Shown here piece after piece: positions 11,577 through 26,145 of a stretch of 64,000 nucleotides of DNA. Origin of the DNA: Tieghemiomyces parasiticus (taxonomy: Eukaryota > Kickxellomycota > Dimargaritomycetes > Dimargaritales > Dimargaritaceae); assembly GCA_027575765.1 (NCBI GenBank), contig JANBPT010000161.1:1-64000 (forward strand), in the 5' to 3' direction. Numbering within the stretch: the first letter of the stretch is position 1; each line of letters opens with the position of its first letter. The notes under the pieces are model-generated. The model worked only from the letters and a program-made list of their open reading frames with translations, was not told the origin of the DNA and made no database searches. The position numbers were made by a program, and so were the translations under genes.

Positions 11577-14500
11577 AATAGGCTATGGAGAAGGTTTGGA
11601 TGGGGTGAAGAATGTGAAGAATTTAGGACTTAAATAGTCAAGATTACGTATGCAAGGGGAGGGGGTTCAAGGCCAATTGGAATAAAAATAAGGGAAAAAA
11701 CAAGGCCCTAAAGGTGTGACTGTACTAGTAGGCTTATATATCAGCGGATGCAATCTGATCGTGACCGGAGCCGATGGTCGCGACGCGTTCTAGCCACGCG
11801 GGTTAGGTCAACGTAGGCGGCGGGTTGATGTGGTTGCCACTCAAGCGGGGAGGGCTGGGCTTGTCTCCTCTGCAAAGTCTATAGGTGGGCTGAACAGGGG
11901 AGGGCTTTGCCGCCTCCGAGGTTAGAACAACCCAAAGTGAAACCGCAGGCTGAATGGGGCGCCCCTTCCCGCCTTCTCCTCACCTCGCTACAAGTCGCCC
12001 GGTTGAAAGCTAGGGCGCCCGCTGCCGCTTTTGGTACCTAACATCCATCGTAAGGGGACGGCGAGAGGTCAGAAGTAAAAAAAAAAGAAACGGAGCACGA
12101 CGCTGATGTCAGTAAGCGAGGGCTGATAGGTCCCTTTGGCTGCAATACACTGAGATGTGCGGGCGCAGTCGTGGGCGGCCAGGGTGATGAACTCCAACCT
12201 TGGCATGCGCCCACTTGTGGACCTTTAGGCAGCGTACCCCGCCCTAACCTATGTAATTACGTAGCAAGCTTTTGGAGATTAGATAGAGCTTGGGCCGCTA
12301 GCTAGGCTTGCCCCTCAATACTTAAAAGTGGAAGTGACACGTAAGGGCGGCCTTGAGTTGATCATGTATTAGATCTGGTGGACCACCGCTATAAACTTAT
12401 CCTTGGGCCGGATAGTGGCAGACGTTGGTAGTACGTCGATCCGAATACGTTCAATAATAAGCCCTGGGTACCTCTCTTGGCGGGACCAAGGTGTGCGGTT
12501 GAAAGTTTCAAAGTGGACCATGCTGAACCTGTTGGTTTGATCGGAAATTTAACCGAAAAAAACCGAAGCAGGACGAATACTTTAATGAAATGAATCGAAA
12601 CATAATAGTTCCTATAACAGGATGTCCCGGCACCAACTATGAACCCCTCAGCATTAGATATCGGCAAGTGGACCAGCACTCACAATCAGCGCCCTACCTC
12701 AACACTATGTCTGCTTTTCTTGAAAAAAAGCACCATCCCCATCCGACACTGCTGACCCTTTAATTCGCATCGTAGGCTTACATTTAATTCAACGCCCTTC
12801 AGGGGTCCGATTAAGGTGATAAGGTGACACGATATGAATTGCAACGGGGGGTCAGACTTACAAGAGTGCAATGGAAGTTCGCATGCCACCAACTCCCACC
12901 ACCATGACTGTACTTCGTTTCCGCTTTCCCGGGAGAAGGTGGCCACCAAAACCTGAGAGGTAAGGGTGGCGATTCCCCTCCCAAAAGGGACGTATTCCCG
13001 ACATGTTCTCTACTCAAGTTTCCTTCCGTGAGTTCGCACTGCTGCAGTAGACTGAAAATGCCATACGTCCTTCGAAGGTTACCCTATGGTCGATGTGAAA
13101 CAGCCAATCTTAGCACAGTAAGGTACTACCACTGGCCCTTCCCTGGTCGGTTCATTGCCTCTCAATTCCCCCCTTACATCCAAAACCCAACAATCGCATT
13201 GTTCAACCCTCCCCCCCTGTCCTCGCCCCTTAAGCAATAGCACTATACTTGATGTCGAAAAAAAAATAGCGAAGGATTGAGGGTAGACACCGCAAGTGAA
13301 CATTGCAGTGGCATTCACAAGTATGGTTATATTGGCGCCGTCGGACGTTCGGTGTTAGCGGCCTCTGCAGCCCGCCCCTGACCTCCATGGACTACCACAT
13401 GGTAATACTCTGAAAATCAGTTGTGTCAGGATCGCTCACCGCGGGTACGGTGTGTAATGGAGGTGGGACGGCCACCGGCGGCAGCGGGGAGGGGAGGGAA
13501 GGGGTAGAGGGAGGCAACGTCTGCATATGAGTATGGCGGTGGGAGTCTAGCTGACCGCTTCAGCCCCCCTCTGCCCACGTCACCAAGTACTTGCGAGCAA
13601 CTTGGCCAGGCTACCGGGGCGGGAGACCTAAGCTGGCGTAGACGGATGAGTGTAAAGGTAGCGGAGACGATATCTGTAGGTTGTATATGTCTAGATCCGT
13701 ACCGGGCTCCACGTGAACCTATCTTTTGGGTGCCTAGATCATGGGCCCAGTTGGTAGAAGTTGGTGTTGTTTGCACAGAGGTTGAGATGACATTCCAATT
13801 GAGGACCCCTTTTGGTTGACCAAACACTTGATACACTGCATAAAATAAATTGACATAGATTACATGCAGATGTATGAAGGTCAAGGTAGTGTTAGGTGCT
13901 GGCAAAAAAAAATTAGGTCATTTGATTGTCCAGCTGGGATGGTGAAAGTACTGGGCGCACGCTGAACCTGATTCCTAGACTTCGGAGTTAGCAACTCCCC
14001 TACCACTGCTGCTTATCGTAAACGTTTAACCGGGCGAACCAGCGGAGATGGCACCTGCACACCCCCTTTTCTTCTTCCTATCTTATTTATTTACTAAGGC
14101 TATGGTGCAACGGACAATATTGAGGCAACGTGTGAAAAGAAGGATGATTCAATCGTGCGGTCGGCATACTAGTTATAGAACCGGCTAATGGTACTTCCAG
14201 GGCTCTTCAATGGTACAGTAAGCAGCTGCTCATTTTCTTCGTCATCCTTGACCCAATAGATCAGGTACAATATATAAAGCCGTCCCTCCTTTCATGTGAT
14301 CGCATCTTGATGACGGAGTTGGTATGCCATCGACTGAGCGACCTGGTTGGTATGTATACGCTTTAGAAAACACCTGAATAGAAGACGCACTGTATGTTGA
14401 CCGATGTAACTTTGGATTAACGATGCATCTTTGGCCTAAGCATGGTGATAGAGCCGTCGACTAGGTTACGGTTGCACTGAAGGAGTACCCTGAGATACGG

Positions 14501-17500
14501 ACTTGGGAAGTGATTCCGACGGCATAGTCCAATACTAAGTCTGGCCGTTTAATTTATATAGACTAGGCATGCCACCGCATACCGAGCAAGGGTGGTCAAT
14601 AACTAGATGAGTTGGATCATTTGACCCATGTTTCAAGTTAAAAACTCGCCTAAAGCAACAGGGTTTCATATCGAAATCACGTTGAGTATAATGCTATACG
14701 GCCGTGGAACGAAAACGATAATGGGATGACGGTGATGAGCACTCTATATGAATCCGCTAAAATGTAGCCAAATAACATTGGATTGGCTATAAATCCGGGT
14801 GATTATTGAGCCGACCCAACATTACCACAATCCCCGATTAGCTTCATTATTCTACATGCACGGTGGCACATGAGCCAGTTGGTACGGAGCGTTAGCACGG
14901 CCCAGTAAGCCTCACCTCCCTCCTCCCTACCTACACCGTTACATATTTCGACAACTAAAGTATCCTACATCATCATAGTTACTAAGGACAAATCGGTTCT
15001 AATGGCAGTATGTACAGGATACTATCACCCCCCCCTAGCCCGCCGTTTTACCGTTGAAGCCAAGTGGCGGCTCCAAGGTCTTCCTCCGAGAAGACGGTCA
15101 GATGGCTTTGGGATACCGTTGTTCTGAACGAATAGGCGGAGCGGATACGGCCTGATATCATAGCAAAACAGTGGCTGCACCTCACGCTACGATATGCTGT
15201 CGGTCGGACTTTTTTAGTTTTTTTTTTGCTCCGTTGGGCCTTGGCATGTTGTGCGGGATTACTGCTGGGCTAGAACATGGTCAAGGAATATACGGTACCC
15301 AACGGTGGCTAGCCAGGCTGTGTTAGCCTTGCGTATGTCGGTTAACACACATGCGCGCAGTCACGTCCAAACACATCTCGGCTCGGGCCGTCTTGGCTTT
15401 TGGTTCTATTTTCCGCGCGCTGTCAGAATACGAAAGATACCCTACTTGGCACTAGCTGCTCCAGACATCTGAGTGTCGTGTGGACGCGTTTCTCCTCTTG
15501 AGTGTCTATGACGCACATGGGATCTGAATAAGGAAACTAAATCCCCACAGCGGGCTATGGTGTTCGCGCGGAACCTGTAGAGTGTGGAAGTGAGGGGAGG
15601 GGAAGGTGAGTGCAAACCTATATCTTCTGCTGCTAACCTCCTCCCTCACGTGTATCTAGTCACCGCCTTCAAATTGTATTTCCCTGTGTCTCAATCTACC
15701 CTTTCGGTGTCCCCCTCTGTTACTTTTTTTAGGGGGGGGGTCATTTTCGGGGTAGGTAAGCAGTGGCCTTAGCAGCGATGTGCATGTGCCCACGCGACGC
15801 CACCCTATTTCGTCGCACCCCTTTCTCTTAACTTTCCACCCTGTTTTATCATTGCCAGACCCTCTGGTCTTCCTCCGCAAGACAGCCTTTGCCGACAAGA
15901 GACAGGTTGCCAATATTATTATTATTTCACTCCAAGGGTGTCTTGAACTGGACCGTCGCATCTAATCCTCATCAGCTGGGCAACTTAAGGATTACCCTAC
16001 GTCAACAATAGAGGGTAATCCAGTCAGATGGAAGGTGGCGTGGTCGGTCCTATAAGTGTAATACAATGCGCTTCATCTTGCCCTGTGCTCAGCTTCTAAT
16101 CCAAGATACCCAGCTGATGTAATGAGGTTACAGCGATCAGTGCGCCTTTGGGGCATTAACTTCAGACCAGAATCAAAGGAAAAGTAGCCTTGCATAATTA
16201 GCAATTGGGTTTTATAGCTGCAACTCGCCAAGTTCGCCTTCAGAAATTCGCAATAGGCCTCGCTAAAGTGGAAATCTCTACCCGCCCGCCCAACCCTGCA
16301 ACGGAAGGCAAGTCCCCAGGCATTATAGACGTACAGGAGCTGATCATTGAGACAATAAGTTATACTGCCCGATACTGGTCGATTGAGCCAACCCATTAGT
16401 GGATTGTATCGGAACCATTATACATCGCAAAGACGGAAGGGATCGCCCAGCCCCTCTCATATCAGAACAACAACAACGGCCCGCCCATGAGGGCATTTCC
16501 CTCCGAAAACCGTTTCATCCACAATCTTTGCACTGATTTGACGTGATTAGTACAGTGGTTCGGCGCTTTAGTTGAGGTTTTTTTTTCCTTTGAGGTGCCG
16601 ATCCTCCCCTTTCAGAGGAAACTAACCCCGCTAGCAAGGAGGTGAGAAGATATGTTTCAAATTCTTGGAAACCCTCCACCACCGCCTTCGTAGCTACAGC
16701 TTCCAAACGAAAATGCTTACCGCATTAGGTGTGGGAAGTGTAAAACTCTAGTTGACAATGTGATCACATTGGGCCACTACGATATCCCCGTTTGGGACGT
16801 GACTTACATTGGTCGCCCTGACTGATGGTGGCCAAGGAAGATTCGACACGGGATACGTCCACGCGTTGATGTCAGATATGTCAACGAAAGGTCTGCTGGG
16901 GCACGGCCCAAAAAAATAATTACTGCGCCGCCGCTGGTAACACGGGCGGTTGAGTTGAGCATAGGGTGGGCTTTCATAGCTCTGTGGTGCGTAGGGGTGA
17001 TAAAAGTGTATGGGATACGTGGTGGCGGCGCGGTCCCTAAAGATGCGGTCGGTCTGCAACCTAACTCCTGCTGCTCACAGTATAGCCGGGTACCACCGCC
17101 CACAAAAGGATGGACCTGGTTTCAGAGCTAGAGAACGTACGCGATGGCGAATATTGATAGGCCATCGCTGCTTGATCGGCCCTGGGGTGTCACGGCCGCT
17201 TGACACTGGTGAGGTCGGCTTAATGCACATGTGTGGTTACGCTGCCTCGACGCCCTTCAGTTCTCCCCACTGCAAAAAGGCTGAGCCGACAATGTGCTAT
17301 CCTCGCCATCGCGAGGTGGGGCGGACCAAACGATGGCCCTAGCTCACTCAATGATGGGCCTGATGTGGAGTGCCTCCAGCCAGAAGAACTTAAGCTTATT
17401 GGATGCCGGACGGTGGCCTGACTGAGTGGGTGATCCCAATGCTGGCCACACCCTTTTTTTATTTTATTTTTCCATTCCGAACCACCGTGGTAGTGCCGCT

Positions 17501-20500
17501 GTCCCAACCATGGCCCTGGCCAGCGGTTAGGATATCACCTGACCCACCCTCTTGCTCGGTTCCATGTCTTCACCCCCCCCTAGCGACACTTGTATGACCC
17601 CTCCCCTCCGCCCAATACGCCACCCTCGGCTTCGGCGCCCGATGATGTAAGATAGAAAAACAACTAGTAAATAACAACCAGCGTGATGGTCATACCGACT
17701 AGAGCAGGGAACAAAAAACGAACCATACCACATGGTGTGTTAAGGCAGAGAGCTAGAGTGAAATAATGAGTGAGAAAAAAATAATAATGATCATGACAAC
17801 CAATCCATGTGACCAATCTCCGTAGCGCCCTGTCCAAATATGGTAACGCGGAGGTAGCAAGGCGAGAACGAGGGTGGTCGAGAAACGTAGAGGCAGGGTG
17901 GAGAGGGCGATTATAGGTTGAAAATAGTGATGGTGGAGGTCTGTGTCGATTCCGAATTGGAGGCTAGAGGCTACGGGGAAGGACGGACGGGGGACGAGAA
18001 GGGGAGGTGGCTTCTCGAGTAACTGTGGCGCTCGAGGGAGACGGGCCGTTTATCAAAACCCTAGATTGTTACACACGAGTGGGAGGAAGGGACCCATCCC
18101 ACCCTCCTTTCGACGTAGCGGCTGGCCGCTTGAGCAAGGAAGCACTGCCGCATATCAACGATTGGGAGAAAGGGTTGGCCACCCGCCATTCAAGCGCAAT
18201 TATGCTGCTACTCATCTTACCCACGCCTTAGTCAACAAAAACAGCACCCAGGCGCGTAAAAATGGCACCGTCCCTCCCCTTCACGGTTTAGGAACGGGCC
18301 ACTTAAGCTACCCCACCATCGCTGCCACTCGCTTTAATGGCTCCCACTGGGGTCGAACGGGTATCTATTTGTTTACGTTGGCAGGGGAAGGCGTTCCACG
18401 GCTATTCAGATGGTCAATCACCGCAGCTGTCCGAGGTTGACGCTGATTGGGCCATTAGTCCGAGGATGGGTCGGGGTGCAGTGGCCTGTCTTGGAGTGAG
18501 CTCCAAAGCAGGTGCTAATAGCTATATCAGTCCTGAAACCAGTATTTGAGCACCAAGGCGGCGCCGGCACTACGTGCTATGCTGACCATAAGTAGTGTCG
18601 GCCTAGCGTTTGATTCTTAGCCGCCGTTTTGTCCCTTTTACCCCCAAAATCCGTCAGTCTGAACCGATTTGGCCGCGATATTGCAGCTGGACCAACGGGA
18701 AGACTCTGTCACCAGTGGTGCTGGGAACCGCACAGCGACAAAGTGTGGTGCCCAAATAGGACGCCATGTCGTTGGCTGAAGCGGGTACAGCGGTCTGGGG
18801 CAATGCCATATTGGCATTCCCCCCTCTCCTGATGGTATCCTTTCATGTAAGTGGCTCAAGTGGGGGATCGTAAAAAAAACCCCCTTTGCCCTCCCCCAGG
18901 CCGGGGTATATACCGAAGGGAAGCAGGCAACGTGTGGTGAAACGGGCCGATTCGAGACTATCCGGAGGGGAAGGAAGCGGTCAAGTCGGATACCCTTGTG
19001 TAACTGGTGCAAGTCACAACGGACCGCCGTGGCTATCTCCCCATGAACATCCCTCCCTCCCCCGAGGGCATAGAGGCTTGAGAAGAAAACGTGGACTCGC
19101 TACCCCCTGCACCCAATGTACAGCTGGATACCGACCAACGTGTTTACAGTTTTACTCACCGCCCCGCACATAGTTAGGCGGATAAAAAAAATATACGATG
19201 CAGAAGGAAACCCTCCTTTTATCCAACCATGACCCCACGATAGCCCCCCCCTTCCCCGCCCAAGAAGCAGTCCGGTAAGAAAGGGGTGCAGTTGTCGGCA
19301 GAGAGTGGCCAGCAGGACATTTGCACCCTCGCTGCAGAACGTTCGATAGAAGGCGAGCGGGCATAAAAAGGGGCTGCTACCGTCATAGGAGTAGAAAAGG
19401 AGGGAGGATAGCGGGTGCGGAAGGCGAGGTGGTGGAAGTGTTTGAGCTGCATGGTGGCCACGGATTGGCTAACGTGCCATCCTCTGCCCGGCCATTGATA
19501 TCCCGACGGCCCCGGAGGACTCGGATACATAGCCCATCTAGATATATGATAATCATCAGGTCCTTTAATTAGCATCATGTGGTCTTGATTTATGAACTGC
19601 GGAGACAAGGTCCCTGAAGGCTGACATTCATACCGACGCCAATTATTATGCACCATGGAACACTAACTCGTTGAACGTATCCGCTAGCCTCTATCCATCT
19701 CGTCTAGTCACAGTGACAAGGCTATTATCTTTCCGACATCTACAAGGTCCCTCGGGCGCCCCTGCCCCTGAAGTCCCTCACCTTCGGTTTCACCCTAGTC
19801 CTTGCACGGGGCGTTTTGTGGTCATTTGGGAAATCGATCGGAAATGGGATCCCGAACAGCTGATATGAGGGCTGGCCAGATGACGGTATCGGTCTCACAG
19901 TAAAGGTGGATAGAACAAGATTTGATGCACCAGGTGAGCGTCGATGGCCCGCTTTTCAAAATAATAATAATAATAGTAACCCCCCCCGGGCCGAGGTGTG
20001 GGATGGTCAGGGGGGAGAATGCTCCATCATACGTTTTAGTAGAATTGTAACGGGATTCCCGGACGTTTGGAAGCCTGTCCCTGTTACGCTCATAGCTAGC
20101 CTGCTAATAGTTGATACATAGGCGGGACTGCGTTTGATGGAAGGGGGTCCACGTCTTCTACAGTTAAGCGTATGGCAAGAGTTGGCCATCGTCCGCATGT
20201 CGCCGCCGGCCTGGACTGCCAAGCAGATACACTTAATTAAAGAACTGTGACATATAAATTGAATTATAGTAGGATACCTGGGTGCGTTTAGCTGCCGCGG
20301 CTACCCACGCGTGGCTGCGCCGGAACTGTAGGACCAGAGAGCCTCCAGGCCAATTACTCTACCATAGGATGAGTATCATCCTCTGCATACCTGTGACATC
20401 AACCCCTTTTATTATCAGATTTATCACCCAATTCACCTGACCTAACCCAGCAGACTGATCGCATCGACTGTGGACATTGACGATCCACTATAATGAATGT

Positions 20501-23199
20501 TCGCCAAGGCTTTCGTGGTCTCAAATCAATTATGGGGATTGATTTTTTCTGAAGGGGCTAGTTATCGAGTACTAGACATGAGGTGATTAGAGGAATAGTT
20601 ACACCGCTGTATCCTGTCCTATTCGCTATCGGCCCTTCACCACCATCATCCCTCTCTCTCCTTCCTATGCATGTCTGTAGGCTAAATGGAAGGTTCGAAA
20701 TTCAGGGACGTTCCAGCCGGCCCCCTTATCGACGGTCTCCCTCATCATCCCCTATTACAACCCTTTTATGGACTGGCTTGCGGGGAGTGAGGGTTATAGT
20801 GTGACCATGTGACCGAACGTTGGTTGCAAGTAAGTGCGACGGGAAGGGGCGGTGATGGGATTACGCACAGTCTGACGAAGCCGCAGGAAACGGACTGTAC
20901 GCTCGGCCGTACCTACACGTAGAGACCTCACTTAGCCAGCTGGTGCCATGCCAAGAATGTGCACATGTCCATGCTTAAGAGACTGTAAGAGGAAGGAGTC
21001 AAGTGCCGGTGCCATGTACGACGCGGAGGCGTTTGTGGCCACGATGGCCTGGCCAATAATTGTCAATGTGCCCCCCCCTCCCTTCCTTCCTGGTGGCACA
21101 TAACCGTCATCGTGTTGGCGCCGCCTGCAAAGTGGGGTAGGCGGAGTTTGAATCGTTCGCGTTGGGCTCTCTTTCGACCTCCACCTTTCCCTGCTGGCAT
21201 TGACCTCCCTTCCAAGCGACTGCTCTCCCGCGACATGATTTCCGGGCCTTATTCACCATCGTCCTCATTCATTTTGCTGGAGAACATGGGTATTATCCGA
21301 CCCGGCGAAACTGTGAAGAAAAAACACACACACACAACTAAAGTAAACGAGGCAGCAAAGGTGAATGCCATGATGAATGAAAATCTTTGCCGAACGCCAC
21401 TCGGCCTTCCATCATCAGTCTCTATAGAGATAATTCCCGCTCAGCAATGGTGGGGTAAAGAGAGACTAATTAACCAGACGGAAATCAGCGCATTCGGGTC
21501 AGCCGTAATGGGCCGTGGTTTGACCAACTCCCCTCCCTTTACGGACGGCTCCGGCTGACGGCTAGCTTTGCCTATTCATCAGGTAACGGGCATCTCTGGA
21601 GGATTCCCCGTCAGATCGAGGGCCCGGATTAGGCACTGATAGGGCTGGGAGTTAAAGAAGGGTGTCCATGTGGAAAGATGTGGGTCTGCAGGGTGAGTGC
21701 TGCAGCTCGGAAGTGGGCGTGGTTACAGTCCGAAGCATAGGGATTTAAATGTCACGACAATTGTAAAAAAAATATATATGGATTGTGGTGAAACCGCCTA
21801 TGACGCGATGACTTTTCCAGTGGTCCAGCCTCCCACTAATCAGCCTGGCCATCCCCCAGTGATTCTTACTTAAAACCCCCCGCCGAATACGAGACGAAAA
21901 CTGCATCATAACGGCCTCTATTGTTTTCCTATCCGCTCTGTGACCAGCTTACTTATCTTACGCCCCCGCTCTGTGGCCTTTCCTGGCTAGCCGCTTCACC
22001 AGCTTTAAAACCGCCTCGGAATCACCTGACCCTACCCTTAACCCACGTTACTTCGACCTTCACCCAAGCGCTCGGAAAGTTGCGATCTGTCTTGACCATC
22101 TTGCATCCACCTGTTTTCGCCACCGACGTAAGCATCCACGTGTACAAGGTAGGTTCTGGGGTGTGGAAGGGCAATGAAAACGGAGAGCATCAGCCAGATT
22201 GAGTGGAGAAGTAGGGTGGACGGCCATTTGACCTTTGATTGACGGTTTGCGGTCCGGCGAAGGCGCCTGGCCCCCCTGTGTGTATCCGGTAATACCGCAT
22301 GGAACTAGGGCGAGAAGGGGGGCGGAGGGAAGAACGCTTCGTCGCCCTCTAGTGGAACTCTGTACGAGAGAGACATCCCTCCCCTCCCCACACATTCTAC
22401 AAGCCAACTGGCCGAGGTAGTGGGGAATAGGGGTATCTACAAGAAAAAGCCTCGGAGGGTGATCCCGGTATGGCCAGTAGGAAGGTGGTCCCGCGGGGGA
22501 TAAAGCCGGCAACCGTATAGGAGGGGTGGAAATTCCCGCCAATGGAGGTCACGGCGGACCCCATGAGGTTGAGCCGTCGAATCCTGAAGGGGTGACACCG
22601 CGCAGTGGGTCTCGTCTCATCGTCCTTTTCCTGCCCCACATGTACCCATGGTTGGCGCATACGGGGGTTATTGCCTTGGCCACCCCAGGATCCCCCGTGG
22701 GTGGAATGAGAGACTAAGAGGGGTCCCATTTAGCCGTTCGTTCTTACGACCTCCGGGCCTGTGGATGAGGCCGGATACCACAGGAATATGGCAGTATGGC
22801 GGCGATTAGCCAGGCTACGCTAGTCTTGACTAGCATATTGGAGAACGATGGAGGGGGGCGCTAACCGATGCAAACAATACCCTGCCTTTGCACCTACTAC
22901 TATGTTGCCCCTTACCCGTTCCACTTGCCCGTGATAGCTCCGACCGGCTCGACAGCCGCAATCGTGCCTTTTAAAAATAATATCAATCGGGCGTTCTACT
23001 TTTGCAGAAGCCGGCTACTCTGACCTGCATCGTCGGACATTCCGGCCGCTACATTGCTTCCGTGCCGCGGCTAACGACCGCGTTCTGGTGCCGAGGTAGT
23101 GACCTTGGCTCTACACCCTTTCTATCCCAGCACCCGCCCACATCTCTTGCTAACTAGCCAAGAGTTCTGAAGTCCCCACATCCCCCGGGTGCCCACTTG
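11577..23199. other. Long gene-poor region (about 11.6 kb)
   Basis: Despite its size, this region shows no frame with recognisable domains, no reverse transcriptase, transposase or integrase motifs, and no long direct or inverted repeats that I could see. Open frames of 60-165 codons occur on both strands (for example 17943-18440 and 21112-21558), but their translations have random-looking composition and overlap one another. TATA-like strings such as TATATAAAG near 14270 are present without an obvious gene. The stretch may contain fast-evolving or heavily split genes, decayed elements or simply intergenic DNA. Confidence 0.4.
19960..19975. repeat. AAT trinucleotide microsatellite
   Basis: About five tandem copies of AAT. 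The same motif recurs at 29264-29278 and 53590-53602, and as its complement near 15914-15926. Confidence 0.8.
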
Positions 23200-26137
23200 T
23201 TTACACATCTGGCTGCACTTTGCTCTCGTCTAGGGCTTATACCCTAGTATTATTTCTTTCGGACCATTCTACCCTGCCTTGCCGGCTTGTGTGTGTGTAT
23301 GTATTCCTGATAAGCGCACCCTATGTGGCAAATCTGTCACGTTCTCGGCCCTTTTCTGTCCATACCCCCGACCTGTCTGCGCGTCGCGCGGCATTCCATT
23401 AATCGCCCTCGCTTATCATCCGCACCATCGTGCCACTCGGCTCCGGGCTATTCGTTTACCATCGGGTTGTGTGTGGTGTTACGTGCGATCAACTACCTCT
23501 ATTTGTTGGTGGATCCTACCCCCCTCCGTCTCTACCTTCACCTTGTCACTTGGCTGTATATAGTTTCCTCAAGCTAGTATCCTGGCCACGACTTATTGAT
23601 TATTCCAGTCTGGTTCCTACATTCACCCTCGCCACTGCCTAGCACCCGCGGGCCAAATCGTTCAACTCCTGTAGCCCTTTTCGCCAGCCCTGCCGCGGCC
23701 TCCTCGATCCGGCCCATAGCCCAAGACTCTATTCCCCGACAGCCCGTGCCTTCACGTTAATTACCGTCTCCTCGATTTAGGCCCCAGCCCCTACATCAAC
23801 GAACGGCTTGATCGACACGGCTCTTTCATTGCCCATCCTCCCAATTTGACCTCCACCTTCGCCCCCTCCCGCCTTGAGTGGCTCCACTAGATAAAAGCCG
23901 CCCGCTCACCCGCCTCCTATCACCCTTGCCTCCCACCTAACCAACAAGCAGCCCAGCCTCAACCTAGCTAGCCCGGCGGTGCCCCGCGGTCTTTGATCGT
24001 GTCTTACCTGTCGGCGTTTCACGTCACCTAACGCACGACGTAATTCTTTTTACCCCGTGACCATATCCTGTTCCGTCTGCGGCCAGTACTGCCACTTAGT
24101 CTCCGGCTCGTCAGTTAAAACTGCGCCCTCTATATCTTTATTGGCATCCTTAATTCATCCACCCGCCTAGCCTTGCGATTATTGTGGCTGCTGTCCGCCT
24201 GCGCCCTCCCCCCTCCTCTTCCCCGTTCATACGGACCCGCCGTATTCAGCCCCCGACGGGCTTAGTCTTTACCTGCCTTCCCACCGCGCTCCTTCGAAGC
24301 CATCCTCGCCCTGTCTACCAGCAAGCCACGTCGTGTGTACCTCACCCCACCCCTCGACGCAGTAACCGTGACCACACACTTGCACCGAATAATCCCAACC
24401 ATCGTACATACCATCGCCTGTAGTTGCGCTTGTCTGTTCCTATCTCTTCACCTTTACTCCGTTGACTTGATAGTCCACCTGGTCTCCACGTTCCCTTTGC
24501 CTGGTAAGTTACCGCTCACGCCCCCCTCCTGTATACATATAGTCTAAGTACTCGGTGACTCCATGTTCTGCCTTGGCGCTAGTAGTGCACCTGGCCCTGA
24601 CTTTGCTGGGGCTTGCGTGTGGCATCTCCACCCTCGGCGGAGCGATGTACAGTGGTAGTTGTAGGTATATTTCCCCCTCCCTAGCTTGCTGGGGCATCTG
24701 AGTGTACGTAGCGACCCTCCCCTGGCATCCCCTGCCGTTCATTAGTGCTTCCATGGAGAATTCTATGATTCAGTAGGCGGCACACATTATGCCGCGGAAC
24801 CTGTGGTATGCGTACGCACGCAACGTTCGTGTCGCCGGCAACTTCAAGGTTGGCTTCCCCTCCTCGGCAGCATGCGCCGAAGTTAGCTGTTGTATATGAA
24901 GGAGTCCCGGCGCACACCTTGGTTGACTTCGGCCCTGCAAGGTTTGGACCTTCCTTATCAGCGCTCCAGCCACCCCAGCCTTCTCTTTTTAGATTTCCAT
25001 TGTCAACACAGTTTGGGTTTACCGCGTACGGCTGTGCCACTTTAACCGCCGCCACGACCACAATCTCCGCCGTTAAACCTGCACCGGCTGCCGGTCCTCA
25101 CGACCCCAACACTAATTTCCACCACCTGCTTACCCTCTGCTTTTGCACACCCACCGCCCTCCCGGCTCACTCGCGCCCTGCCCGCCTCCTCGACGGGGTA
25201 CCCGCACGCCACCGTCAAACGCACCCACACGGCTCATCCTTCTCCCTCAACCTATCACGGCCCACCATCTCCGCCTCCTTTACGTACCCGCCTGGGCCAC
25301 CTTGATTGTTTCGCCCTTACGACTCGTGCGCGCATCCACCGCTCTCCCTTCCCGCCCATCACCACCCCGGTTTCCCACCACCGGCGGGGCACCCTTATCT
25401 CTCCCCCTCCCCATTTTACTCTGCACTCCAACCCACCTGCTGGCCCTTATCGCATCTTCCCATCTCCCCTCCTCCCTCCCCTCTTTTTTTTCCATCCCAT
25501 ACCACTCGCTTGCCACCCCTCTCTTTCCAACTGCCCTGTGCGGCGCGCACCTACTTCGCCTGTGTGGACCCCTATATATACGCTCTGCCGCGCTGTGCCT
25601 ACCCTGGCCGGCTCAACTTCTACCGCGCCCACCCACGGCCCTCCGCTCCTTCAAACCGTTGCACAATCGCCACCTTCAATTCTTCTGCATATTACCATCC
25701 GACCAACTACGCCATCTAAAAAGAGGCACCCATCCCTCCTCTCCCACCCTTTGCACCGACGCTTCCGCGGTCACCTTGCACGCCCCACACCTTCTGCCAC
25801 CGTGCCTCCGGCTGGCCCCTCGCGCCATCAATTTCTCGTCTTCACTTGGGGCTTACTTTATTGGGTATTGCATTATCTTTTCCACACTCTCGACCCCACA
25901 CGCCCCGAGCAGGTTATGACCTAGCCGCCCCTGCCTGCGGCCTTCGCGCTTATCTGTCGCTTACTGCCCATCCGGCTTGGAACATACGCGTGTGTATTTG
26001 TGGGCATACGTACTCGTAACCGCCCCCCTTCCCCTGCCTCTACCACGCCCTGCCCGTTGTAAACGCCAGCAGCCATCAAGAGGTACAGGCCCGCCCCCCT
26101 CGCTTTTCGCCGCCCCTACCCCCTTTTCCCACCCCCC
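23200..26137 (+). promoter_or_regulatory. Kilobase-scale C/T-rich zone upstream of the kinase gene
   Basis: From about 23.2 kb to the kinase start the plus strand is dominated by C and T, with runs such as CCCTCCCCTC and CTTCCTTCCTTGG. Open frames across it translate to Pro/Ser/His/Arg-rich artefacts in several frames at once, which argues against coding. The bias is on the coding strand of the downstream gene and ends at its TATA box and ATG. A promoter or transcribed leader is the likely meaning. Confidence 0.45.
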
Positions 26138-26145
26138 TATATAAT
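26138..26145 (+). promoter_or_regulatory. TATA box of the Hal4/5-like kinase gene
   Basis: TATATAAT lies 60 bases before the ATG at 26205, with a CTTCCTTCCTT pyrimidine block between them that could serve as initiator. Position and context fit a core promoter and a short 5' leader. Confidence 0.55.

Noticed and set aside
17943..18440. 165-codon plus-strand frame
   Set aside because: Random-looking composition, overlapped by other frames, no motif, and no codon bias like the true genes here.
24184..25924. Long plus-strand frames of 79-258 codons in the C/T-rich zone before the kinase
   Set aside because: Translations are Pro/Ser/His/Arg/Leu-rich in several overlapping frames at once, as expected from C/T-biased DNA with few stop codons. 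No domain or family motif is present.
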